A stretch of 64,000 nucleotides of DNA from JAVBWI01 sp036677445 (GTDB lineage Bacteria; Bacillota; Clostridia; Christensenellales; CAG-138). Each line of letters starts with the position of its first letter. Within the stretch, counting starts at the first letter, position 1. Below are positions 43,126 through 51,363 of the stretch, one piece after another. Below the pieces are notes generated by a model. The model ran no database searches. It worked only from the letters and a program-made list of their open reading frames with translations, and was not told where the DNA came from. The stretch covers positions 62,001-126,000 of the forward strand of contig JAVBWI010000027.1 in the NCBI GenBank assembly GCA_036677445.1. The letters run 5' to 3'. The translations under genes and the position numbers were made by a program.

Positions 43126-44135
43126 GCGCGCGCCCGCAGGTGCGCGCAAAGCGCGCGGCCTTCCTCGCTGACAAGGTAAGCATAGGTGGTATCCGGCACC
43201 AGCCCCCGCAGCCCTTCCATCTCCCCGGCTTTTAGCAGCTTGCGCACGCGCGAGGCGGAGACGGGCGCGCCCGCCTGCTCCTTGCGCTCGAATACTGTCA
43301 GCGCGATCCCATGGGCCGGCATAACGCGGCGCATGGCATCGTTATACAGGCCGGTCAGCGGGTCAAGCGGCTCGGACCCGGCAAAGCGAAGCGAAATACC
43401 CAGGCGGGGCGCGATGCGCTGTGCAAAGAGCGTCGCGTCCAGTTCCGCATGCGCGGAAGCCGCGCCGGAGGGATCCTTCAAAAAATAGCTGGGAAACGTG
43501 GCGGCCGAAATGATATACCGCCCGCCGGGATGCACGCGGACGTTTTCTAAATCCGCCGTGCCTTCGCGCACCAGCTTCAGGCGCACGGCAAAGGGAAAGT
43601 CGCTCTTTTCCTCTTCCACCACAAACACATGCAGCAGCGCCGCGCGCGCGGCGGCCAGCTCCACAAGATACCGGTGCCCGCAGGTGAAGGGGTTGGCGTT
43701 CATTACGATTGCGCCCGCGGGGCGGCGGCCGTCATCCGAAGCGTCCAGCGCCGCCAGGTATTCCTGCAGCCCCGCGGGGCGGCTGGTCAAAAGCGCCGCC
43801 TGTGTCGCTTCCGCGAGCGGCGTAAAGCCCAGCGTACGGAACAGCGGCACATTGCCGGGCTTGGTAAATACGAACACCTCGTCAATGCCGGCTTGCCTGA
43901 GCCGCGTATACAGATGGCTGATGATGCTGTTGAGCAGCGCTTCCCCCTGCCGGGAAGGCGTGACGGCTACACACTGGATGGTAGCGCCCTCGTACCCGCC
44001 GCAGGCGATGAGCGCCTCGCCCTCAAACAGCCCGCAGCAGTAGTCCAGCCCCGGCGCAAGGCGTATGCCCGCAAGGGAAAGCAGCTCTTCCACCGCTTTG
44101 CGTTCAAAACGCAGGGAAATGTCACGAAGCTCCAT
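43122..44135 (-). CDS. citC: [Citrate (pro-3S)-lyase] ligase
   Basis: A 337-residue enzyme that acetylates the prosthetic group of citrate lyase and so activates it. An N-terminal GNAT-like domain (1-125) precedes a nucleotidyltransferase domain with NANPFTCGHRYLVE (HxGH-type site), EEEKSDFPF and VSASRVRKLLKAGE (ISSTxVR-type motif), the usual CitC order. ATG 44135 has GGAGGAG 7 nt upstream. The gene is coupled to citG. Confidence 0.94.
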   Translation of the reverse strand: MELRDISLRFERKAVEELLSLAGIRLAPGLDYCCGLFEGEALIACGGYEGATIQCVAVTPSRQGEALLNSIISHLYTRLRQAGIDEVFVFTKPGNVPLFRTLGFTPLAEATQAALLTSRPAGLQEYLAALDASDDGRRPAGAIVMNANPFTCGHRYLVELAAARAALLHVFVVEEEKSDFPFAVRLKLVREGTADLENVRVHPGGRYIISAATFPSYFLKDPSGAASAHAELDATLFAQRIAPRLGISLRFAGSEPLDPLTGLYNDAMRRVMPAHGIALTVFERKEQAGAPVSASRVRKLLKAGEMEGLRGLVPDTTYAYLVSEEGRALCAHLRARA

Positions 44136-44190
44136 TGCATTTCTCCTCCGCCAAAAGAAATATATCCCTGCAAAGATTCTGCTGTCAGTA

Positions 44191-44727
44191 TTACGCACGC
44201 GCCTGCCGCAAAAGCGAGGCGATGGCCTGCTGCACCTCTTTGAGGGAATGCGTTTGCCGGCTGACGCAATCCGCCGCGGCTTTGCCGCACACCAGGCAGC
44301 CGCGCCGCGTCAGCCCCAGCGACGTGCGGCTGACGGGCACGCCCGCAGGCAGTATCACGTCGATATCCATCAGCCTGCCCAACGGGTGGCTTTCTTCTAT
44401 CGCACAACACAGGCGCTTGAGCGCAATGGGCTGCGCATCCACGCACCAGTACCCTTCCGGTCCGGTGGCAAAGCAATCCATGCGCGCGTAAAGCTGTATA
44501 AGGCCGTGCTGCTCGAGCGCGGCGAAAACCGCCTCCGCGCCCGCGGCGAACACTTCCGCGCCCGCCGCGCAGCGCTTGACCGGCCCCGGAATGTTGCACA
44601 GCAGGCACACCACCGGCGCGCCGTAAGCATGCAACAGCGCGCGCTGTTCTTGGGCGCGCCGCTCCCGGCTGAGGAGTATCATCTCAAGCGTTGCCGCTTC
44701 CCCTGCAAATAACGTTTCCAGTTCCAT
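44191..44727 (-). CDS. citX: Apo-citrate lyase phosphoribosyl-dephospho-CoA transferase
   Basis: A 178-residue protein that transfers the prosthetic group to CitD. The C-terminal half carries GRLMDIDVILPAG, SRTSLGLTRRGCLVCG and AAADCVSRQTHSLKE, the CitX pattern with its cysteines. The start is uncertain: ATG 44727 has no obvious ribosome site, and an ATG 42 nt downstream is an alternative. No citD, citE or citF lies in the window. Confidence 0.88.
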   Translation of the reverse strand: MELETLFAGEAATLEMILLSRERRAQEQRALLHAYGAPVVCLLCNIPGPVKRCAAGAEVFAAGAEAVFAALEQHGLIQLYARMDCFATGPEGYWCVDAQPIALKRLCCAIEESHPLGRLMDIDVILPAGVPVSRTSLGLTRRGCLVCGKAAADCVSRQTHSLKEVQQAIASLLRQARA

Positions 44728-44805
44728 ACATACAGTGTAATAGAATTGTACTCCGCCCGCAAGGTACTGTACCACCAACAGGCAATATAAAAACAGTATC
44801 AATCC

Positions 44806-44946
44806 GTCCAATCTGACGACATGCGCGTCAGATTGGACACCTTGCATACGGGCGAGCGGTGAGCAAGCCTGTATGCAAACCTCAAGAAAGTGGCACGCCA
44901 CTTTCTTGACAATAAAGCGAACCGTCCGATATCCGGACGGTTCGCT
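44806..44946 (-). repeat. Hairpin array R1, copy C, 3' of glnA
   Basis: In the glnA direction: perfect 13-bp hairpin 44916-44928/44934-44946 (then TTTATT, a likely terminator), perfect 13-bp hairpin 44882-44894/44897-44909, 12-bp stem 44842-44853/44867-44878, and the R1 hairpin 44806-44818/44826-44838 (loop ACATGCG). The order matches copies A and B. No gene lies in 44728-45003. Confidence 0.8.
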
Positions 44947-45003
44947 TCAGGAAGAAGAATATGAATGGTGTGACTACTATACTGATTCCTTATGGAATGA
45001 GCA

Positions 45004-47085
45004 TTATACCTCAAAAAGCAGCTTGGCGTACGAGGGCAGCGGCCAGCAGGATTCCGCGGTGATGATCTCCAGCGCATCCGCCGTTTCGCGCACAGCGCCC
45101 ATGGCGGGAACGAGCACGTCGCGGCAGTATGTGGCTTCGGAAAGCGCGTCTTCTCCTCTGTCGGCCACAAGGGCGGCATCCAACGCCGCGATCCTGTCGT
45201 ACAGTTTGGAGGCAAGGGCTGAGAGTTGGGCAGCAAGCCTGGGCTCCATACCGGCGTCCACGCCGATGGCCTGCTTGGCCGCGGCGGCCTTTGCGAGCTT
45301 GCTGGTATACCCGGACACGGCGGGCAATATCTTTTGCCGCGCGAGATCCAGCGTGGTCAGCGCTTCGATTTTGATGACCTTCACATAGTTCTCCAGCAAT
45401 ATCTCATAGCGGGAACGCATTTCCTTCTCGGTATATACGCAATGCTTTGTAAAGAGCGCGATGTTCTTTTCCGCAACAAAGAAGGGCAGTGTTTCCACCG
45501 TGGATTTGAGGTTGAGAAGCCCCCGGCGTTCCGCCTCGGCCACCCATTCTTCCGCGTAGTTGTTGCCGTTGAAGAGGATACGTTTATGGGCGACGAACGT
45601 CTCGCGCACCAGCTTGGCGAGCGATACGCCGAAATCCGGCGCTTTTTCAAGTTCATCGGCAAACTGCATGAGCGCATCGGCAACGATGGTATTGAGCACG
45701 ATGTTGGGGCCTGCGATGGAGAACGAGGAACCCAGCATGCGGAACTCGAACTTGTTGCCGGTGAACGCAAACGGCGAAGTACGGTTGCGGTCGGTGCTGT
45801 CCTTGGGGATATTGGGCAAAACATGCACGCCCATCGCCATATCGTCCTTACTGGGGGCGAGATAATCGGCGTCTTTCTCGATGGCTTCCACAACGCCCAT
45901 CAGCTCATCGCCCAGGAATATGGAAACGATGGCCGGCGGGGCTTCGTTGGCGCCCAGACGGTGGTCGTTCGCGGCGCTGGCGACGGAAACGCGCAGCATA
46001 TCCTGATAATCGTCCACAGCCTTTATGACGGCGGCGAGGAACAGCAGGAACTGCTTGTTTTCCATGGGGGACTTGCCGGGATCCAGCAGGTTCACGCCGG
46101 TATCCGTCGCAATGCTCCAGTTGTTGTGCTTGCCGCTGCCGTTGACGCCCGCAAAGGGCTTTTCATGCAGCAGGCAGACCAGGCCGTGGCGCTTCGCGAC
46201 CTTCTGCATCAGCTCCATGGTGAGCTGGTTGTGGTCGGTAGCGATATTGGTATCGGTGAATATGGGCGCAAGCTCGTGCTGCGCGGGCGCGACCTCGTTG
46301 TGCTCGGTCTTGGCCAATACGCCCAGCTTCCACAGTTCGATGTCCAGGTCGTGCATGTAAGCCGCGACGCGGGGCTTGAGCGCGCCGAAATAATGATCGT
46401 CCATCTCCTGCCCCTTGGGCGGGCGGGCGCCAAAGAGCGTGCGGCCGGTAAAGCGCAGATCCGGGCGCAGTTTAAAGAGTTCCTCATCCACGAGGAAATA
46501 TTCCTGCTCGGGTCCGACGGTGCTGACGACGCGGGTCACTTCGTCATGCCCGAACAGCTTGAGTATGCGCAGCGCCTGCACGTTGATGGCTTCCATGGAG
46601 CGCAGCAGCGGGGTCTTTTTGTCCAGCGCCTCTCCGCCGTACGAGCAGAACGCGGTGGGAATGTAGAGCGTATTGTCCTTAATAAAAGCGGGGCTGGTCG
46701 GGTCCCACGCGGTATAGCCGCGCGCCTCAAACGTGGCGCGAAGGCCGCCCGAGGGGAAGGAGGAAGCGTCCGGCTCGCCCTTGACGAGTTCCTTGCCGGA
46801 AAACTCCATGATGATGCTGCCGTCCTTGCAGGGGGAAATGAAGCCGTCGTGCTTTTCGGCGGTGATTCCCGTCATGGGCTGGAACCAATGGGTAAAATGG
46901 GTCGCGCCCTTTTCAATGGCCCAATCCTTCATGGCGTTGGCCACAATGTCCGCCACACCGGGCTCCAGATCCTGACCGAGGCGTATGGTCTGCTGAATCT
47001 TGCGGTAGGTCTCCTTGGGCAGGCGCGCCTTCATCACTGCCCGGTTGAATACCATGCTGCCGAATAGTTCCTTTAATTCGCTCAT
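45004..47085 (-). CDS. glnA: Glutamine synthetase type III
   Basis: A 693-residue enzyme that makes glutamine from glutamate and ammonia. The large size and the GSIII motifs are clear: KHDGFISPCKDGSIIMEFSG, GPEQEYFLVD, EHNEVAPAQHELAP (metal and glutamate site), AGVNGSGKHNNWS and RLGANEAPPAI. Type III enzymes occur in Clostridia and Bacteroides and are not regulated by adenylylation. ATG 47085 has AGGAGG upstream. The 3' end is followed by the R1 array, the 5' leader has a 12-bp hairpin. Confidence 0.97.
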   Translation of the reverse strand: MSELKELFGSMVFNRAVMKARLPKETYRKIQQTIRLGQDLEPGVADIVANAMKDWAIEKGATHFTHWFQPMTGITAEKHDGFISPCKDGSIIMEFSGKELVKGEPDASSFPSGGLRATFEARGYTAWDPTSPAFIKDNTLYIPTAFCSYGGEALDKKTPLLRSMEAINVQALRILKLFGHDEVTRVVSTVGPEQEYFLVDEELFKLRPDLRFTGRTLFGARPPKGQEMDDHYFGALKPRVAAYMHDLDIELWKLGVLAKTEHNEVAPAQHELAPIFTDTNIATDHNQLTMELMQKVAKRHGLVCLLHEKPFAGVNGSGKHNNWSIATDTGVNLLDPGKSPMENKQFLLFLAAVIKAVDDYQDMLRVSVASAANDHRLGANEAPPAIVSIFLGDELMGVVEAIEKDADYLAPSKDDMAMGVHVLPNIPKDSTDRNRTSPFAFTGNKFEFRMLGSSFSIAGPNIVLNTIVADALMQFADELEKAPDFGVSLAKLVRETFVAHKRILFNGNNYAEEWVAEAERRGLLNLKSTVETLPFFVAEKNIALFTKHCVYTEKEMRSRYEILLENYVKVIKIEALTTLDLARQKILPAVSGYTSKLAKAAAAKQAIGVDAGMEPRLAAQLSALASKLYDRIAALDAALVADRGEDALSEATYCRDVLVPAMGAVRETADALEIITAESCWPLPSYAKLLFEV

Positions 47086-47131
47086 CGTCTCGTCCTCCTG
47101 TCAAAGTCAAAATAGCCGTATTTAAATTTTG

Positions 47132-47160
47132 AGGGCACTGTGCCTGTCGCACAGCGCCCT
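47132..47160 (-). promoter_or_regulatory. Leader hairpin of glnA
   Basis: 12-bp stem AGGGCGCTGTGC/GCACAGTGCCCT with one wobble in the 5' untranslated region; it is followed by A-rich and not T-rich sequence, so it may be a stability or regulatory element. Confidence 0.45.
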
Positions 47161-47185
47161 TGCCGTCCTAAAAAAATATGTTGTT

Positions 47186-47215
47186 ACTATAACCCGCAGA
47201 ATACATCTTTGTCAA
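47186..47215 (-). promoter_or_regulatory. glnA promoter, sigma-A type
   Basis: TTGACA (47210-47215), 18 nt, TATAGT (47186-47191) on the minus strand. Confidence 0.75.
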
Positions 47216-47315
47216 TGGGTATTTCTGTTTTTTACGCGACACAGCGCATTTTATTCTTTTTAACGCCGGTGCATTCTGTTATAATACGCATATTGCGTGA
47301 AAGGAAACCAAACCC

Positions 47316-48242
47316 GTGCAAGATACAAGAAAACGGATGCTGCTCGCCGAGGCCGCCCTGCTGCTGGCGGGGCTCATTTGGGGCAGCGGCTTCGTGGTAA
47401 TGAAAAATACGCTTTCCGCCCTGCCCGTCAACTGGCTGCTTGCGCTGCGCTTTTTTATTGCGGCTATTGTGCTTTGCGCCGTGCTGTGGCGCAAGGTCAT
47501 TCGGGCCGATAAGGCTGCGCTGACCGCCGGCGCGGTGTGCGGCATATTGTTGTACCTCGCTTATTATATGCAGACCGCCGGACTGCAGTTCACGACCGCG
47601 GGCAACAACGCGTTTTTGACGGCGGTGTATGTGGTGCTGGTGCCTTTTCTGCACTGGGCCGCAAGTAAAAAAAGCCCCGGCCCCCGCGCAGTAGTCGCGG
47701 GATTCCTGTGCCTGGCCGGCGTGGGTGCGATCGCGCTGCAGCAGAACTTTTCCGTCAATATCGGCGATGCGCTCACGCTGCTGTGCGGCGTGCTGTACGC
47801 GCTGCACATTATGGCCGTAAGCCGCTTTACGCGGCAAGGGGTGGATGTACTGCTGCTGACCGCCCTGCAGTTCGTGGGGACCACGGTATGCGCCGCCGCT
47901 GCCGGCCTGCTCTTCGAGCCGTTCCCCGCAGCCGCGGTGCTTTTCGCGCCGGATACATTCTTGTCCCTTCTCTATCTGGGCTTCTGCTGCACGCTGTTGG
48001 CGCTGCTGCTGCAAAATATAGGCCTCCGCTTCGCGCCGCCCGCGCACGCGTCGCTGCTGATGAGCACGGAAGCGCCCTTCGGCTTTCTGTTCGGCATTAT
48101 ATTCCTCTCCGAGCCTTTCACGCTGCGCTTCGGGCTGGGCGCGGGGCTGATCGCGGGCTCCATCGTGCTCTCGGAGCTGGGGCAAAAGCAGCAGGCCCCC
48201 TTGCAGGTGAATGAAACGGGCGCCGTTTCTTCCGGAAAATAA
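47316..48242 (+). CDS. EamA/DMT-family membrane exporter
   Basis: A 308-residue protein with ten helices in two EamA halves. AALLLAGLIWGSGFVVMKNTL starts the first half, and APPAHASLLMSTEAPFGFLFG marks the second (typical PVxAxLxxxxEPxxA-like segment). DMT exporters remove amino acids or other metabolites; the substrate is unknown. GTG start with AAAGGA 10 nt upstream. TATAAT at 47281-47286 is the likely -10. Confidence 0.9.
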   Translation: MQDTRKRMLLAEAALLLAGLIWGSGFVVMKNTLSALPVNWLLALRFFIAAIVLCAVLWRKVIRADKAALTAGAVCGILLYLAYYMQTAGLQFTTAGNNAFLTAVYVVLVPFLHWAASKKSPGPRAVVAGFLCLAGVGAIALQQNFSVNIGDALTLLCGVLYALHIMAVSRFTRQGVDVLLLTALQFVGTTVCAAAAGLLFEPFPAAAVLFAPDTFLSLLYLGFCCTLLALLLQNIGLRFAPPAHASLLMSTEAPFGFLFGIIFLSEPFTLRFGLGAGLIAGSIVLSELGQKQQAPLQVNETGAVSSGK

Positions 48243-48257
48243 AGCCTGCCGACTTAT

Positions 48258-48293
48258 AAGCCGCGTGTTCCTATAAAGGATACGCGGCTTTTT
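48258..48293 (+). terminator. Terminator of the EamA gene
   Basis: AAGCCGCGT/ACGCGGCTT followed by TTTT. Confidence 0.8.
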
Positions 48294-48303
48294 GATTGCC
48301 GCG

Positions 48304-48338
48304 TTGACACAAAACTGTATTATGCATATAATACAGTT
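48304..48338 (+). promoter_or_regulatory. Consensus promoter and palindromic operator of the gntR-ABC operon
   Basis: TTGACA (48304-48309), 17 nt, TATAAT (48327-48332). The palindrome AACTGTATTA-TGCATA-TAATACAGTT (48313-48338) covers the spacer and -10. YtrA-type GntR regulators repress their own ABC operons through such sites. Confidence 0.8.
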
Positions 48339-48349
48339 GACAGGTTGCG

Positions 48350-48630
48350 ATAAACCCCTGGGGATTCGGGGACCGCTTCGCAGTTCGCAATGGTCGCACC
48401 GTTCCCTTAGGAATGGTGCTCCCTTACTCACTGGCCTTCCGCCTCGCTTCATCTGCCACTGGCAGCGCTCGGCTCCGGCTCCCAGAGGCTTCCAACCGCC
48501 GCCAGCGACATGTGCGGTGGCGGCGGAAAGCCTTGCCGCGCAAGGCTTTCCTTGCAGGAACAACCGCCCGTGCCATAGGCACAGGTTGTTCCTGCAATCC
48601 TCGAAAAAGTGCCACAAGGCACTTTTTCGA
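48350..48630 (+). repeat. Hairpin array R2, copy 2, in the leader of gntR
   Basis: Reverse-complement match to 13787-14015. Hairpins H3 (48525-48536/48540-48551), H2 (48555-48565/48584-48594) and H1 (48601-48613/48618-48630) keep order and spacing; an extra 90-nt block with hairpin GCACCGTTCCC/GAATGGTGC is inserted at 48387-48480. It ends 10 nt before the gntR ribosome site. Confidence 0.85.
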
Positions 48631-48655
48631 CAAGCTTGAAGGGGAGGATGCTCCA

Positions 48656-49033
48656 TTGGATTTTGCCGCCGTAAGATTAAACGACCGGGAGCCGGTATAC
48701 CAGCAGCTCGTCACATACGTCAAACGCTGTGTGGCAAGCGGCGAGGCGGCCGACGGCGAGCTTTTGCCTTCGCGCAGGGAGCTTGCGGCGCTCCTGGGCA
48801 TCAACCCCAACACGGTCCAAAAGGCATACGGCCAGCTGGAGGAAGAGGGCATACTCCAAACGCCGCGCAACGCGCCCTCGCGCCTTTGCGTCACAAAAGA
48901 ACTGCAGGCGCGCGTGGAGGAGGAACTAAGCCACGCCTTCGTGCGCGCGTTCGTCGCGCAGGCGAAGGAAAACCGGCTGAACCTGCCGCGCCTGACGGCA
49001 CTTATACACGAACACTGGGGGGACGGGGAATGA
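48656..49033 (+). CDS. GntR-family regulator, YtrA type
   Basis: A 125-residue regulator with an N-terminal GntR winged helix (NDREPVYQQLVTYVKRCV, LLPSRRELAALLGINPNTVQKAYGQLEEEGIL) and only a short C-terminal helical part, which is the YtrA subgroup linked to ABC operons. The start is TTG at 48656 with GGGGAGG 8 nt upstream; the frame is open back into R2 but that part is repeat sequence. It overlaps the next gene by 4 nt. Confidence 0.92.
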   Translation: MDFAAVRLNDREPVYQQLVTYVKRCVASGEAADGELLPSRRELAALLGINPNTVQKAYGQLEEEGILQTPRNAPSRLCVTKELQARVEEELSHAFVRAFVAQAKENRLNLPRLTALIHEHWGDGE

Positions 49034-49869
49034 AGGGTTTTACGCAAAGCGGGTATTACAAACTCACACGGCGGCTACTGCCGGAAACGCTGCGGCGCGC
49101 GCTGCTCCTTTGCGCGGGGCTGTTTATCATTGCTGCCGCGGCGCTCTACGGGCAGGTGACGGAGCAGACCTGCACGCTGCCGTATGAGGCGCTCGTCGCC
49201 CGCGCGGACATACACAATATGCTCTATGCGGCGGCGGGGCTGTTCGCCATTCTCACGGGCGTGCAGATCTACCGCGACAATTACAGGAATAAGGGCTATT
49301 ACGCCACCATGCTGCTGCCCTTCCCCCGCCGCCATGTGTTTTTCGCCTACTGCACCGCGGGCGTACTCGGCATATTGCTGCTGTGGGCGGCGATGATAGG
49401 CTTCCTGCTTATGTGTTATCCGGTCACGGCGGCGCTGTGCCAGCGCACATTTTCAAATAGCAGCCTGTACGCAAACGCGGCGCTGACGCTTGCGCGCGAC
49501 AACGGCCTGTTCCTTGCCTTTGTGCGAGGCGGGCTGTTCCGCATGCTGCTGCCCATGACGGCGCCCGAGTGGCTTTCCACGCTTCTTGTCGCGCTAATGC
49601 TGGGCTGCCTGCCGGCTTACGTGCTGCTGGGCGAACGCAAACGCATGTCGGGGCTGCTGGCCTTCCCCGTGACGCCCATGCTGTTTGCCGCCGTCGGGAA
49701 TCGCTATGCGAGCGCGGCGCTGCAGGGTACGTACAGCAACATCTATCCCTTCGACATCACCGACGGGCAGACGGCATTCTGGGTTTCCACCGCGCTTGCG
49801 CTCGCGCTGCTCGTATTCATGCTCTGGCGCGGTGTATACAATTGCAACCGCGACGCGAACTATGATTAA
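49030..49869 (+). CDS. Six-helix membrane protein of the ABC operon
   Basis: A 279-residue protein with six hydrophobic segments (about 22-40, 55-75, 98-128, 160-190, 200-217, 252-270). The layout fits an ABC-2-like permease, encoded between gntR and the ATPase gene. RDNYRNKGYYATMLLPFPRRHVFF is typical of such exporters, where a short motif before the third helix contacts the ATPase. No sequence tells the substrate. The ATG overlaps the gntR stop. Confidence 0.8.
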   Translation: MKGFTQSGYYKLTRRLLPETLRRALLLCAGLFIIAAAALYGQVTEQTCTLPYEALVARADIHNMLYAAAGLFAILTGVQIYRDNYRNKGYYATMLLPFPRRHVFFAYCTAGVLGILLLWAAMIGFLLMCYPVTAALCQRTFSNSSLYANAALTLARDNGLFLAFVRGGLFRMLLPMTAPEWLSTLLVALMLGCLPAYVLLGERKRMSGLLAFPVTPMLFAAVGNRYASAALQGTYSNIYPFDITDGQTAFWVSTALALALLVFMLWRGVYNCNRDANYD

Positions 49870-49881
49870 GGGGAGAACAAT

Positions 49882-51360
49882 ATGAAGGCATTTCTCTATC
49901 GCCATATCGCGCCCGTATGCCTGCTGTTGTGCGCCGTTGTGCTCCTTAGCGCGTTTATCGGCGTGCGCAGCCGGGCGGGCGCGGGCGAATACCGGTTGAT
50001 GGACATATCCGGCGACGTAACGCGGCTCAACGATATTGCCATCCGTCTGCTGCTGGAGGACGGCGCGCATACGCAGAGCCTATATTTGGACGGCGGCGTT
50101 CTCACGCACCGGTTTTCTCCCGTGCCGGCTTACGCCGGATGGGTCGAAACGTACTATTCCCTCCACCAGGAATTCGTGGAGGACAAAGACGCCGACGTGC
50201 GCGTGGATGTTTCCTCGGAGCGTCAGCCCGAATTCGGTCAGGATACCGTACGCGACATCATGACCCGCACCGCGGACCGGGCGCGCGTGAGCGCGGAACT
50301 GACCGCGTTTCTTACCCGCGCCGGGTCGTATAAACCGCGCACGGTGCGCGTGGTAACGGACCTGACCGTGCAGGATGACGGGCACCCGTTCATATTCACA
50401 TTCGACCGGCTTCGGTATCAATACCCGGCAACGCCCCCGTCCGAATGGGATAGCGACGGCTCTAAAAAGCGGGAGGATATATCCCCGTACTCCGAAATAG
50501 GCTCCGAAACCCTCGACCCGCGCTATTTGGCCGTCAGCGGGCGCGCCCAGCAATTGTATGACGCGGACTCGGCAGGACGGGTCTACTTTACGCCGGAAGT
50601 GCTTTCAAACCATACAGGCGGCAGCGCAATTTACCGCGTGGAGGAATGGAGCGGCGATTCCTATTCCATGGAGCCCGCCACGCGGGACGGGTATGAATAT
50701 TACCTGCCTTATTATGAAACTCCGCGCGGCGGCGTGACCGAGCTCGCTTCGTTTCCCGTACGCAACATGCGCATGCTGCGGCTGGATATCGCGGAGGATA
50801 AAATCTGCCTGCTGTTCATAGTTGACGGCATGCTTACGCTGCGCGCGTATACGCCCGACGGCAGGCTGATCGCCGATACGCCCATGTTTGCGCTGGACCC
50901 CGATACCATATGGCAGACGAACTTCACCCACAACCACGACGACGGCTCCGCCATGCTGTGTTACGCGCTGTGGCCGGAGATCCCGGCGGACCCGGAAAAC
51001 CCAATGCAGACCCTCGTCTGCGTGGAGCTAAACGACGGCAGAGCCGCGCTGCGCTCGCGCATCGACCGCCCCCTCGATACCGTGGGCGTCGCATTCGCTT
51101 TTGACCGCTGGGTGCTTCTGCGAACCGGCCGCGCGGCCAGCGACGGCTTACAGGATTCCCTGTATGGACCGCTCCGCTATTACCTGACCCTGCTCGACGC
51201 TGCAGGCGGCAGCCTGTACGAGGGCGAGATCGTAACCGATGCCGCACAGGACCATCTGCAGTATTACGGCAAAACCATCCACAATTCCATCGGCCTTGCG
51301 GAAAGCTTTTCGCCCGTCCGGTCGCTGCGCTTTGCGGATGACGCCATTTCCCGGAGGTAG
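49882..51360 (+). CDS. Large anchored extracytoplasmic protein of the ABC operon
   Basis: A 492-residue protein with one N-terminal membrane helix (about 9-28) and a large outer part rich in Asp, Arg and Tyr with many short beta-type segments (residues 240-480 could form a propeller-like fold). I do not recognise the family. It starts 12 nt after the permease gene and ends 3 nt before the ATPase gene, so it belongs to the transporter. GGGGAG precedes the ATG. Confidence 0.75.
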   Translation: MKAFLYRHIAPVCLLLCAVVLLSAFIGVRSRAGAGEYRLMDISGDVTRLNDIAIRLLLEDGAHTQSLYLDGGVLTHRFSPVPAYAGWVETYYSLHQEFVEDKDADVRVDVSSERQPEFGQDTVRDIMTRTADRARVSAELTAFLTRAGSYKPRTVRVVTDLTVQDDGHPFIFTFDRLRYQYPATPPSEWDSDGSKKREDISPYSEIGSETLDPRYLAVSGRAQQLYDADSAGRVYFTPEVLSNHTGGSAIYRVEEWSGDSYSMEPATRDGYEYYLPYYETPRGGVTELASFPVRNMRMLRLDIAEDKICLLFIVDGMLTLRAYTPDGRLIADTPMFALDPDTIWQTNFTHNHDDGSAMLCYALWPEIPADPENPMQTLVCVELNDGRAALRSRIDRPLDTVGVAFAFDRWVLLRTGRAASDGLQDSLYGPLRYYLTLLDAAGGSLYEGEIVTDAAQDHLQYYGKTIHNSIGLAESFSPVRSLRFADDAISRR

Positions 51361-51363
51361 AGC

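Noticed and set aside
45226..47067. Long plus-strand open frame opposite glnA
   Set aside because: Fully antisense to the type III glutamine synthetase, with no ribosome site and no recognisable domain.
48413..48655. Longer N-terminus of the GntR regulator
   Set aside because: This part is the translated R2 repeat; the family N-terminus and the GGGGAGG site support TTG 48656.
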